From assembly GCA_002086835.1 (NCBI GenBank), contig MVIG01000020.1:1-64000 (forward strand): a stretch of DNA of 64,000 nt, read 5' to 3'. The stretch comes from Mycolicibacterium porcinum. Its GTDB lineage: Bacteria; Actinomycetota; Actinomycetes; Mycobacteriales; Mycobacteriaceae. The notes below the pieces were generated by a model. It saw nothing but the letters and a program-made list of their open reading frames with translations, was not told where the DNA came from and searched no databases. Position numbers and translations under genes: made by a program. The number at the start of each line of letters is the position of its first letter. Within the stretch, counting starts at the first letter, position 1. Below, in pieces: positions 51,663 to 60,254 of the stretch.

Positions 51663-54592
51663 CGAGTTCCTTTTTCAGCTGAGGGTACGACGCCGGCCCC
51701 GGCATCGAGTTCGGTCAGCGCGACGTCGACAGCGTTGACGAAGGCGTCCGCCTCGTCGACCGTGAGTGTGAGCGGTGGCTTCACCTTGAGCACATTCTGC
51801 CGTTCGGAGGTTGCCTGCATGATGACACCGAGATCGAGGAGTCGTTCACAGAGCCAAGCGGTTTCGGCCGTGGCCGGCGTCAGCGACTCGCGATCGCGGA
51901 CCAGCTCCACTCCGAGGTACAGGCCCGAGCCATGAATGGCACCGATGATCGGATGCTTGTCGCTCAGCGTGGAGAGTCGCTGGTGTAGGTGGGCTCCGAC
52001 CCGGGCTGCGTTGGCTTGCAGCCCTTCCTCTCTGATCACGTCCAGGACTACCGACCCGGCAATCGCGCCGGCTGGGGCGCCGGCGGCGGACGAGAAGAAC
52101 GTCCCTTCGTGGCGCAGAGCGTCGACAATCTCACGACGGGTGATGACCGCACCAAGCGGATAGGCGTTGCCCGCGGCCTTGGCGACAGCAATGATGTCCG
52201 GCAGGACTCCCTGGGCCTGGGAACCCCAGAACGCGGTGCCCAGTCGCCCGTACCCGACCTGCACCTCGTCGGCAATGGCCAGGCCGCCGTGCCGGCGCAC
52301 GGCGGCATATGCCTCAGCCAGATAACCCTCAGGCGGAATCACCCCGCCGGCGTTGCCCAGCACGGGCTCGCAGATAAATGCCGCCGGGGCACGGTGTTCC
52401 GACACCAGCGCAGCGGCAAGGTCGAAAACTTGAGCCGCATACCGGGGTCCGGCGTCCGGCCCGCGGAAGGGGCCGCGGTAAGCGTTGGGGGCATCGACCA
52501 GATGCACCCACTCGGGCCGTGAGGAAAGCGCGTTCGGGTTGTCGAACGCGGAGGTACTCACCGCGTCGGCCGCCATCGTCCAACCGTGGTAGCCCTCGCG
52601 AGTCGCGATCACATCGCGCCTTCCGGTGGCCACTCGGGCGAGCCGAATCGCGAGATCAATCGCCTCAGAACCACTGTTCACCGGGATCACGGTGTCCAGT
52701 GACGGATCGGGACTGTAGGCGAGCAGTTTCTCGGTGAAGTCGGCATAGGCTTGATACAGGAACCGCGAGTTCGTGTTGAGCAGGTTCAGCTGCCGTCCCA
52801 CCGCGTCAGCCAGCCGCGGATGCGAATGCCCGATCGCGGTCACGTTGTTGACCATGTCCAGGTACGCCCGGCCTTGAGTATCAATCAGCCTTGCACCCCA
52901 GCCACGTTCGATCTGCGGTGGGTCAATGTAGTAACGCTCTGCGGCGCCGCCCATGGCGCGATCACGACGAATGCGTACCGCACGCAACTCCACGAGCGGG
53001 TCAGGTGCCGACGGCACCCCAAGGATGTACGACGGATCCGCGGCACCGTCGGTCTCGTACTCGTCATCCGGGCCGGCAAAGACCGCGTCATCGCAGGCGT
53101 CGAGCACACGGCGGGTAACCACAAGCCTGCCAAGGCCTTCCGGATCTGCGGCGACCTGCCCGATGGGCGCACCCGCCTCGACGTCACCATTCATGGCAGC
53201 AGGCGATAACCCTTCAAAGCGCAGCACCACGCCCTGGTCAGCCAGTTCCAGCCCGGCTCCATCCTGAACGGCGGAACCTGAAAACGGCGCGCGCACAACA
53301 GTTCCTGGTCGGGCCCAGAACTCAACACATCGCGAGCGGGTCGCCGCCTGCCGCCCCACCTCCGGCGATACCCGGGTGAGTCGGGCCTCACCGAACCGCA
53401 TCACCGCGACGGGACGGTGTTCGAGCACGTCGCGCGCAAGCGCACGCTCGGCGCCGGGCGCAAGCCACCGACCGCGGTCGAGCGCTTCGCTGCGAACGCC
53501 GAGATCGATCACCCGCGCTTCTCCGCTCCCGGGCAGAATCTCGCAGTAGTGGCGTCCAGCGACATGGACTCGGCCGGCAGCCAGGCGCAGGTGCGAAGTC
53601 GCCTGGGCCGGTTCGTAATTCAGGGTTCGCTCGAACACCTGCCATTCATGTTCAATCCGCTCCTGAGCGTATGCGTTGTCCGGGTCGATCCGGAGCTGAC
53701 TCCACCCGCTGACCACCAAGACCGCGCCGCGGAGCACCATCAAAGGCCATAGCGCGGCCAACTCCTCATCGGTCAGCTCAACCTCCGCGGCGAAACCTCG
53801 AACGGCTCGGCCGACCATGGTCATGCTGCCGGTGCGCCCGAGGATGTCGGCGGCGAGCACCGCGAGTTCCGCGACGCGCCACGAGGACGACACGTCCCCG
53901 AGGTCGACGATCCACAGCCCGCCGTGCGCATCCATCAGCACGTTGTCGGTGGTCAGGTCGCCGTGGACGATCTGCCGAGGGAGCGCCGGGGCGACGACCG
54001 CCAGCTGCGCGGCTGCCTCGCGGGCCGCGTTGAGGCATTTCTCGCGAAGATGCGCTGCCAGGTCATCCTGCAGAGCCTCGACGACGTCGAGGGCTTGGCT
54101 CAGCTCCCATTGGATCTTTCGGTCTGCAGCCGGGTGCTCAAAGCCGGCCAGCGCCCGGGAAGTGCGCCCGGCAAGAGTGCCCAGCTCCTGCGCCAGTACG
54201 CCGGTGAGCGGAGCGAGTTCGGCGACCGGGGCACCCGAAAGGAGTTCGAAGGCGCAAGCCCGCGCGGCGGCCCCGTCAGGCGCGGCGATGGCGATCGACC
54301 GCTGCCCGCTCACCGTGGCGAGGACCGCCGGCGTCGCGATGCCGTATGCGCGCAGGCGATCCGACGCCCCGGCCTGCAATTCCACCACCTCGGGTGGAAC
54401 CGACGGATGGTTCACCTTGAAGAGCAGGCCGGCACCCGATTCGGGGTCGACACGAAAATTGCGGTCCTGCTGACTTCCGAGCTCCGAGATTCGACCTTCG
54501 ACACCGAAGTGCTCGGCAACGATCCGCGCAGCCGCCTCGGCTTCGACGGCTGGTCGGGCGAGGCGCCACCGCTGATCGGCGATGTTGTCCAC
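51659..54592 (-). CDS. Kinase-aminotransferase fusion (APH-like kinase, M23-like middle, class III aminotransferase)
   Basis: About 977 residues. Residues about 1-330: aminoglycoside-phosphotransferase-like kinase with the catalytic loop IVHGDLTTDNVLMD and WIVDLGDVS. Middle, about 380-530: beta-rich region with CVEFWARPGTVVRAPFSGSA resembling an M23/biotinyl-like hairpin. Residues about 540-960: class III PLP aminotransferase (MVNNVTAIGHSHPRL, PVNSGSEAIDLAIRL, ADEVQVGYGRLG, PLP Lys in AVAKAAGNAYPLGAV). Related fusions are annotated as phospholyase/transaminase-type amine catabolic enzymes. GTG 54592 (GGGG upstream) or TTG 54607. Confidence 0.85.
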   Translation of the reverse strand: MDNIADQRWRLARPAVEAEAAARIVAEHFGVEGRISELGSQQDRNFRVDPESGAGLLFKVNHPSVPPEVVELQAGASDRLRAYGIATPAVLATVSGQRSIAIAAPDGAAARACAFELLSGAPVAELAPLTGVLAQELGTLAGRTSRALAGFEHPAADRKIQWELSQALDVVEALQDDLAAHLREKCLNAAREAAAQLAVVAPALPRQIVHGDLTTDNVLMDAHGGLWIVDLGDVSSSWRVAELAVLAADILGRTGSMTMVGRAVRGFAAEVELTDEELAALWPLMVLRGAVLVVSGWSQLRIDPDNAYAQERIEHEWQVFERTLNYEPAQATSHLRLAAGRVHVAGRHYCEILPGSGEARVIDLGVRSEALDRGRWLAPGAERALARDVLEHRPVAVMRFGEARLTRVSPEVGRQAATRSRCVEFWARPGTVVRAPFSGSAVQDGAGLELADQGVVLRFEGLSPAAMNGDVEAGAPIGQVAADPEGLGRLVVTRRVLDACDDAVFAGPDDEYETDGAADPSYILGVPSAPDPLVELRAVRIRRDRAMGGAAERYYIDPPQIERGWGARLIDTQGRAYLDMVNNVTAIGHSHPRLADAVGRQLNLLNTNSRFLYQAYADFTEKLLAYSPDPSLDTVIPVNSGSEAIDLAIRLARVATGRRDVIATREGYHGWTMAADAVSTSAFDNPNALSSRPEWVHLVDAPNAYRGPFRGPDAGPRYAAQVFDLAAALVSEHRAPAAFICEPVLGNAGGVIPPEGYLAEAYAAVRRHGGLAIADEVQVGYGRLGTAFWGSQAQGVLPDIIAVAKAAGNAYPLGAVITRREIVDALRHEGTFFSSAAGAPAGAIAGSVVLDVIREEGLQANAARVGAHLHQRLSTLSDKHPIIGAIHGSGLYLGVELVRDRESLTPATAETAWLCERLLDLGVIMQATSERQNVLKVKPPLTLTVDEADAFVNAVDVALTELDAGAGVVPSAEKGTR

Positions 54593-54613
54593 TACTACCC
54601 CAATCAAGCTCTA

Positions 54614-54665
54614 TATCGTGACCCATTGCGGATAGTTGGTGATGTTACATCACTTGATCACGATA
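54614..54665. promoter_or_regulatory. Nested inverted repeats upstream of the fusion gene
   Basis: TATCGTGA (54614-54621) and TCACGATA (54658-54665) are perfect 8-base arms enclosing a 15-base palindrome GTGATGT-T-ACATCAC (54639-54653). It lies 7-58 bases before the TTG start, where -35/-10 boxes would be, and the adjacent Lrp gene encodes a likely ligand. Confidence 0.65.
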
Positions 54666-54758
54666 CAGAGTAATAATTCTTCACTCCAGAGACGCAGTCG
54701 GAGCAGACACGGAACGACGAGGCGCCATGGGTAATGCGACGCACGCTCCGTCGGAAAG

Positions 54759-55232
54759 TTAGCGGACGCCCCACTCAAAGCGGTGGGTGCGGATCCCGTA
54801 GTACGGGAACGTCTCAGCCCGAGCCACTCCCGGAATCGGTCGGATCTTTCGATTGACCACTTCGAGCATGGACGCTTGATCAGTGGCGATGACCTCGACC
54901 AGGAGGTCGTAGCGCCCCGCCGCCAGCACAACGTAGATGACATCCTCGATGTCGTTGAGAGCCTCAGCGATCGCCTCGACATCGCCGTGGGCGACGATTC
55001 CCACCATCGCCATGCTGCGATAGCCGAGCCGCAGCGGGTCCGTGACACCGACGATCTGCAGAATTCCACGGTCCTGCAGGCGCTTGAACCGCTTGCGGGC
55101 ACCGCCGGCGGTGAGGCCGACCAGCTCGCCCAGCTCGGCATACCCGATCCGACCGTCCTTCTGCAGCGCGGTCAGCAGGACGCGATCGATTTCGTCGAGG
55201 TCATCCCTGGACTCAGCGGAGGGTGAGGTCAT
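54759..55232 (-). CDS. Lrp/AsnC family regulator
   Basis: 157 residues: HTH ALQKDGRIGYAELGELVGLTAGGARKRFKRLQDRGIL, then an AsnC ligand/oligomerisation domain (VIYVVLAAGRYDLLVEVIATDQASMLEVVNRKIRPIPGV). Upstream in the same orientation as the kinase-aminotransferase gene; probably senses an amino acid or amine and acts on the nested repeats at 54614-54665. Confidence 0.9.
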   Translation of the reverse strand: MTSPSAESRDDLDEIDRVLLTALQKDGRIGYAELGELVGLTAGGARKRFKRLQDRGILQIVGVTDPLRLGYRSMAMVGIVAHGDVEAIAEALNDIEDVIYVVLAAGRYDLLVEVIATDQASMLEVVNRKIRPIPGVARAETFPYYGIRTHRFEWGVR

Positions 55233-55542
55233 GCATCCCTCCGCCAGTGCGGAATGTGGACTTTTTGGGCTCCATTAGTTACGCATCGTAACGGGCACGA
55301 CGCTGGGTAGCGGGGACCGCGAAGCCGCGCCTCGCTACTGTGGGCCACGCTTCAGGTCAGCAGCCGCAGGTTCCTTGAGCCGCGGGGCCCACGACACCCG
55401 GAAGGCCAACGTCTCGCAATGGATTGGGCACTGCTGTGCAGAGCCGCAGGCATGTTCGCTGTCACCAACATCGATGACGTCGTGGTTCTGGCGCTGTTCT
55501 TCGGCCAGGCCGGACCGTCGCGCTCCGCTGCGGCCAGAGTTG
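55233..55542. other. Intergenic region containing a CadD-like remnant
   Basis: 310 bases between a minus-strand Lrp gene and a minus-strand TetR gene. From 55419 a plus-strand frame encodes an N-terminal piece of a CadD-family transporter; see the separate entry. Otherwise no gene or clear structure. Confidence 0.6.
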
Positions 55543-55550
55543 TCATCGGC
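55419..55550 (+). pseudogene. CadD-family cadmium-resistance transporter, 5' remnant
   Basis: The first 44 codons (ATG 55419) read MDWALLCRAAGMFAVTNIDD followed by VVVLALFFGQAGPSRSAAARVVIG, the characteristic start of CadD transporters (TNIDDIVVL, FFGQ). Beyond about 55550 the frame runs into antisense DNA of the TetR gene and similarity ends. About 150 residues and all later membrane helices are missing. Confidence 0.7.
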
Positions 55551-56112
55551 CCTTGGTCAGACGCAGGATCAGGGCAACCGCGTCCTCCGAATGGACCCCT
55601 GGAGTCAGGACTTCTTGCAAGAGCAGGCCACGAATCGCGGCAACGGCGACGGTGGCCATGCTCAGCGCTTCCTCGGCGTCGAGCCCTTCGTGTTCCGCGC
55701 GCGAGGCCAGCATCATGGTCAGGTCGTCGAGCGAGTCGATGAACTCACGAAAGTCCCCCGGGCTGTATGCGGCAAGTCCTACGACGTGAAAAAAGCCGCG
55801 GATACGCGACAGCCGCTCTGGACGGGTATAGGCCCGCCAGATCGCCACGACAAGTTCGTCAAAGGTGCCTTGCTGCGCGGTCTTGAAAAACACCTCGTTG
55901 TCATGAGATCGCTGCACCTTGAGCATGGCCGCCAAAACGCCCGAGAGCGACCCGAAGTGGTACCGCAGCAGGGCGTGGCTGGTCTCGGCCCGGGCGGCGA
56001 CCTCACGCAGCGACATGTCCGGGGAGGGAAGGGACTCCCCGAAGGCAGTGAGAAGCCGAGCAAGTAGACGCTCGCGTGCGTCGCCTTTGCGTTCCGCACT
56101 TGACAAGGCCAT
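55543..56112 (-). CDS. TetR family regulator
   Basis: 189 residues from the ATG at 56112 (GTG 56118 is possible). HTH region PSPDMSLREVAARAETSHALLRYHFGSLSGVL and a TetR C-terminal bundle. The start lies 8 bases from a double palindrome, so autoregulation is likely and the divergent esterase at 56206 is the probable target. Confidence 0.9.
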   Translation of the reverse strand: MALSSAERKGDARERLLARLLTAFGESLPSPDMSLREVAARAETSHALLRYHFGSLSGVLAAMLKVQRSHDNEVFFKTAQQGTFDELVVAIWRAYTRPERLSRIRGFFHVVGLAAYSPGDFREFIDSLDDLTMMLASRAEHEGLDAEEALSMATVAVAAIRGLLLQEVLTPGVHSEDAVALILRLTKGR

Positions 56113-56119
56113 TTGCACA

Positions 56120-56156
56120 GTTTATCCATTGGATAAGATTTATCCAATGGATAAAC
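56120..56156. promoter_or_regulatory. Double 15-base palindrome, TetR operator
   Basis: TTATCCA-T-TGGATAA (56122-56136) and TTATCCA-A-TGGATAA (56140-56154), separated by 3 bases; the whole 37-base block is itself palindromic at 17 of 18 pairs. It sits between the TetR start and the divergent esterase and could bind two dimers cooperatively. Confidence 0.8.
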
Positions 56157-56205
56157 AGCTGCGGGCGCCGCGCTGCAAGGCCGGCCGTATTGTGAAGGAA
56201 CTTCG

Positions 56206-57060
56206 ATGAGCCCCATGTGGCACGGCTGTCTCGCCGACACCGACTATTTCGAGATGCGCTCCAGCGCTGGGCATGACTACGGCATCTGGGTTACCACGCC
56301 ACCGGGCTACCACCACGCCCAGACGCAGGCGCCCGTCGTGTATGTGCTCGACGGCAACTTTGCCGTGGGCCTGACGGCTCCGCTCATCGTCACCCAGTTG
56401 GACCCCATGCAACGGATCCAGCCCTACATCCAAGTCAGCGTCGGTTACGCGGGCGAGGAAGCACAGGACTGGGATCGACTGCGCAACAGAGACTTCGTGC
56501 CGCCCGGCGAGCCCATCGCCAAGGAACTCATCGATGCCGTGGAGATGGGAGTGGAATTGGGCGCGAGGACACGCGAGGAGGCCGACGCTTACCTCGCCGA
56601 ACTGCGCGACACCCACGCCGATATCTTCTTGAACTTCCTCACCGCCGAGCTACATCCGCGGATCGCACACGACTATGGCACTGCCGCAAGCGGTCACGGG
56701 CTTTTCGGCTACTCCTACGGCGGTCTTTTCACTCTCTACGCCTGGCTCACCGACAGCACGCTCTTCGAGAGCATCGGAGCCGGCAGTCCCGGCGTCATCG
56801 CCGAAGACAGTCAGATCTTCGCCCAGCTCCACGAGATGGGTGACAGCCGGCGTGCCGCGAAGCTCCACGTGACCTTCAACGACCGCGAGCTTCTCGGAGA
56901 CCTCGCCGTCTACCAGAGCCTCGCGAAGAACACCGCCACCGTCCTCCACCGCCTCACCTCACGCGATGAAGCGGTCACCGGCGAGATCCTGCACGAAACC
57001 CACGTGACTGGACTGCAGGCGTCATTCCTCAGTTACCTCAGAACCTGCCGCGCCTTGTAA
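56206..57060 (+). CDS. Alpha/beta-hydrolase, esterase D family
   Basis: 284 residues of the putative-esterase (PF00756) type: DYGIWVTTPPGYHHAQTQAPVVYVLDGNF, nucleophile HGLFGYSYGGLFTLY (Ser in GYSYGG), His towards the C-terminus (THVTGLQASFL). No signal peptide. Probably hydrolyses a siderophore ester, mycolate-like ester or xenobiotic ester. Under TetR control across the double palindrome. Confidence 0.85.
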   Translation: MSPMWHGCLADTDYFEMRSSAGHDYGIWVTTPPGYHHAQTQAPVVYVLDGNFAVGLTAPLIVTQLDPMQRIQPYIQVSVGYAGEEAQDWDRLRNRDFVPPGEPIAKELIDAVEMGVELGARTREEADAYLAELRDTHADIFLNFLTAELHPRIAHDYGTAASGHGLFGYSYGGLFTLYAWLTDSTLFESIGAGSPGVIAEDSQIFAQLHEMGDSRRAAKLHVTFNDRELLGDLAVYQSLAKNTATVLHRLTSRDEAVTGEILHETHVTGLQASFLSYLRTCRAL

Positions 57061-57119
57061 GCGCAAGCGCATCGGCTCTTCGTCGGACGCAAAACCGCTG
57101 CCACGAAATGCAACTGAGC

Positions 57120-57138
57120 ACCTCGCCCGAAGCGAGGT
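57120..57138. terminator. Weak hairpin after the esterase
   Basis: 7-base arms ACCTCGC and GCGAGGT with a 5-base loop, in the convergent gap between the esterase and the Lrp gene. Possibly a shared terminator. Confidence 0.4.
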
Positions 57139-57145
57139 AACGCGG

Positions 57146-57631
57146 TCATTTCGCTTCCTCGACCAGCTTCTCCAGAAGCGGAGTCAGCCTGAAGTCAACG
57201 AGCTTGCGCATGACCAGCGAGGTGTTGGTCTGCTCGACACCGTCGATATCGAGTATCCGGCCGGCCACCCGGTAGAGATCATCTGCCTCACGGGCGACCA
57301 CGTGAATCAACAGATCGGTAGCACCGCCGAGCCCCTGCACTTCGACGACTTCGGGAACCTGCTCCAGCGCTCGGGCGATGGCAGCGAGCTTGCGCTGCGT
57401 GACACGCGTCAGGATGAACGCCGTCAACGGGTAACCCAGTGTGGCGGGGTCGATGCGTCGCTCGAACGAGCGGAGGACACCTAGTCGTTCCAACTTGGTG
57501 ACGCGTGCCTGGACAGTGTTGCGCGAGAGCCGCGTCTTGTCGGCCAATGCGATCACGGTGGCGCGAGGATCATCGTTGAGAGCCTTGAGGATCCGAGCGT
57601 CCAAGGCGTCGACTCTGGTTTGCGTGGTCAA
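57146..57631 (-). CDS. Lrp/AsnC family regulator
   Basis: 161 residues from TTG 57631; GGAGG lies 8 bases upstream, while the next in-frame start overlaps it. HTH LDARILKALNDDPRATVIALADKTRLSRNTVQARVTKLERLGVL, and a Lrp ligand domain (LAAIARALEQVPEVVEVQGLGGATDLLIHVVARE). It is divergent from the 2-oxo-acid dehydrogenase operon and is the natural regulator for it. CGAAC/GTTCG at 57694-57717 may be part of its site. Confidence 0.9.
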   Translation of the reverse strand: MTTQTRVDALDARILKALNDDPRATVIALADKTRLSRNTVQARVTKLERLGVLRSFERRIDPATLGYPLTAFILTRVTQRKLAAIARALEQVPEVVEVQGLGGATDLLIHVVAREADDLYRVAGRILDIDGVEQTNTSLVMRKLVDFRLTPLLEKLVEEAK

Positions 57632-57902
57632 AATGACAACCTCCAACTGAATGCCTGAACGTCGACCTCAGCAAAATGCTCAGCCGATCCACTCGAACTT
57701 GTCCAAAGTGTAGTTCGATGGTCGACTCGACAGCGAGTTCTGCACCCCTACGGAGCTCCGACGACCGCGTCACCGCGGTCGGCAGCGTCTGCGCTCTCAC
57801 CCGAGCCCGCTTGCTGCGACGCGCCGTCGCCGTGTTCACGACCTGAGCACGGCGAAGGCCGGTCACCCCGCAATCTGGAACTCGCATGCAAGGAAACCAC
57901 CG

Positions 57903-60254
57903 ATGGACCGCTCGCAATCAGTCGATGCACGGCCTCGTGTCGCCGACACGTCAGCAGACGCCGCCCTCCGCGAAATCGAGGACCGCGTGCTGTGGCTATC
58001 GACGTCGATCATCCACCACGCCAACCGTGTTCGGCCCAACTCGACCGGCCTGAAGGTGGGAGGCCATCAGGCGTCGTGCGCCTCCATGACCTCGATCATG
58101 ACGTCGCTGTGGTTCGAACAGCTTCAACCAGGCGATCGGGTGTCGGTGAAGCCGCATGCCTCGCCCGTGCTGCACAGCATCAATTATCTGCTCGGTGAAC
58201 TCGACCAGAAGTACTTGACCACTTTGCGTGAGTTCGGTGGCCTGCAGTCCTACCCAAGCCGATCGAAAGACCCTGATCCCGTTGATTATTCGACAGGATC
58301 GGTGGGGATTGGGGCCACTGCGCCAATATGGGGCACGATCGCCCGCCGCTACGTCGATGCGCAGATCGGCGCCGCAGGAAAAGGTCGCCAGTACTCGCTG
58401 GTGGGCGACGCCGAACTCGACGAGGGGGCGGTCTGGGAAGCCATCCTGGACAACTCTGTCGCTGAGCTCGGCGAGATTGTCTGGATCATCGACCTCAACC
58501 GCCAATCACTCGACCGCGTCGTGCCGAACATCGCGGCCGGACGGCTGGAGGCAATGTTCTCGGCCGCCGGATGGCAAGTGATCAATGTGAAGTTCGGCGC
58601 CCAGCTTGAGTCATTGTTCGACCGCAGTGGTGGGGACGCGCTGCGCACCCGAATACTCGAGATGCCCAACCCCGAGTACCAGCGTCTGCTGCGCTGCTCA
58701 GCCGAAGAGCTACGGGACAGGCTGCCCGGCAACGGAATAGGTGCCGACCAGATCTCGGCCCTGATCCGCGACCTGGATGAGCGCACGTTGCTGGCCGCGA
58801 TCCGCAACCTGGGCGGCCACGACCTCGGCGCACTGCGCGCCGCCTACACCCAGATCGATGACACCCGTCCGACGGTGATCATCGCCTACACCATCAAGGG
58901 TCACCGACTGCCCACCCAGGGCCATCCCCAGAATCATTCGTCACTGCTCACCGTCGAGCAGTACGAGCAGTTCGCCACGGAACTCGGTATGGACCCGGCC
59001 AGTCCTTGGCAGCGTTTCGCCACCGATAGTGCGCCCGGAGCACTCTGCGCCGCGACTGCCGAGAGGCTGCAGCGCGAGCCGGTGACACTGTCGACCCCGC
59101 CCGTCGTGCCCGTTGACACTGGTCGCACCCCCTCGGGCACATCGTCTACCCAGGCGGCCCTGGGCCGGGTCCTGCTCGACCTGAGCCGTCAGGCTCCGGA
59201 CGCGGCCAAGCGGGTGGTCACCGTGAGTCCCGACGTCAGCTCGACGACCAACCTGGCCGGCTGGCTCAACAAGGTTGGCGTGTGGTCGCCGAATGAACGT
59301 CGAAACTGGTTCGACGACGACCCCGAGACGATCATGCACTGGCGGGAGAGACCGACCGGGCAGCACATGGAACTCGGTATCGCCGAGACCAATCTTGTCG
59401 GACTGATCGGTGAGCTCGGCGCGACGTGGAGCCGGTGGGGCGAACCCCTCTTTCCGATCGGTGTGGTCTACGACCCATTCGTGGAACGCGCCTTGGAGCC
59501 GTGGTCCTACGGCATTTATGCAGGCGGACAGTCGATTCTGGTCGGGACCCCCTCCGGTGTATCACTCGCAGCCGAAGGCGGCGCACATCAGTCCATCAAG
59601 ACACCGTCGATCGGCCTTGAACAACCCGGTTGCATCAGTTACGAGCCGGCATTTGCCATCGATGTCGAGTGGACGTTGCTGTCATGCATCGGCCAGTTGG
59701 GCCGGCCGGACGGCTCGTCGTCGTATGTGCGACTTTCCACGCGGCCGGTGGACCAGACTTTGGCATCAGTTCCCGACGACGCCGCCGCGCGGGAACGCCG
59801 CAGAAGACAAGTGGTCGCCGGTGCGTACATACTGCGGCGAGCCGGTGGTATACCGCAGGTCGCTGTGGTCGCAATGGGAGCGATGATCACCGAATCCCTG
59901 CGAGCGGCCGATCGGCTCGCCGAGCAGGGCATCGATACCGACGTCATCTGCGTGACGAGCCCCGGCCTGCTGTTCGACGCATTACAAGCGCGCCGCGGGC
60001 TTTCCGAGAACCCCAGCTGGATCCTCGACCAGGTCTTCCCGGCCGATCGAGCCGCCCCTATGGTGACCGTCCTCGACGGGCACCCACATACGTTGGCGTT
60101 TCTCACCGGTATCAACAATGTGGCGGGAGCCGCTCTGGGCGTGAGCCGATTCGGACAGGTCGGCTCGCTCGACGATGTCTACCGGTATCACGGCATCGAC
60201 ACCGACAGCATCGTCAGCGCAGCACTCGACCTGGCCGAACGGAGCGTGAAATGA
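57903..60254 (+). CDS. 2-oxo-acid dehydrogenase E1 component, single-chain AceE type (short)
   Basis: 783 residues, shorter than AceE (about 930). ThDP-dependent E1 with GGHQASCASMTSIMTSLWF, the GDAELDEGAVWEA ThDP-binding motif (GDxxxxEG), and transketolase-like second half (ELGIAETNLVGLIGELGATWSRWGEPLFPIG). Oxidatively decarboxylates pyruvate or a related 2-oxo acid. AAGGAA precedes the ATG. Coupled to the E2 gene by an ATGA overlap. Confidence 0.85.
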   Translation: MDRSQSVDARPRVADTSADAALREIEDRVLWLSTSIIHHANRVRPNSTGLKVGGHQASCASMTSIMTSLWFEQLQPGDRVSVKPHASPVLHSINYLLGELDQKYLTTLREFGGLQSYPSRSKDPDPVDYSTGSVGIGATAPIWGTIARRYVDAQIGAAGKGRQYSLVGDAELDEGAVWEAILDNSVAELGEIVWIIDLNRQSLDRVVPNIAAGRLEAMFSAAGWQVINVKFGAQLESLFDRSGGDALRTRILEMPNPEYQRLLRCSAEELRDRLPGNGIGADQISALIRDLDERTLLAAIRNLGGHDLGALRAAYTQIDDTRPTVIIAYTIKGHRLPTQGHPQNHSSLLTVEQYEQFATELGMDPASPWQRFATDSAPGALCAATAERLQREPVTLSTPPVVPVDTGRTPSGTSSTQAALGRVLLDLSRQAPDAAKRVVTVSPDVSSTTNLAGWLNKVGVWSPNERRNWFDDDPETIMHWRERPTGQHMELGIAETNLVGLIGELGATWSRWGEPLFPIGVVYDPFVERALEPWSYGIYAGGQSILVGTPSGVSLAAEGGAHQSIKTPSIGLEQPGCISYEPAFAIDVEWTLLSCIGQLGRPDGSSSYVRLSTRPVDQTLASVPDDAAARERRRRQVVAGAYILRRAGGIPQVAVVAMGAMITESLRAADRLAEQGIDTDVICVTSPGLLFDALQARRGLSENPSWILDQVFPADRAAPMVTVLDGHPHTLAFLTGINNVAGAALGVSRFGQVGSLDDVYRYHGIDTDSIVSAALDLAERSVK

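Noticed and set aside
57694..57717. CGAAC/GTTCG inverted repeat as the Lrp operator
   Set aside because: Five-base arms with a 14-base spacer are too weak to list as a feature; mentioned only with the Lrp gene.
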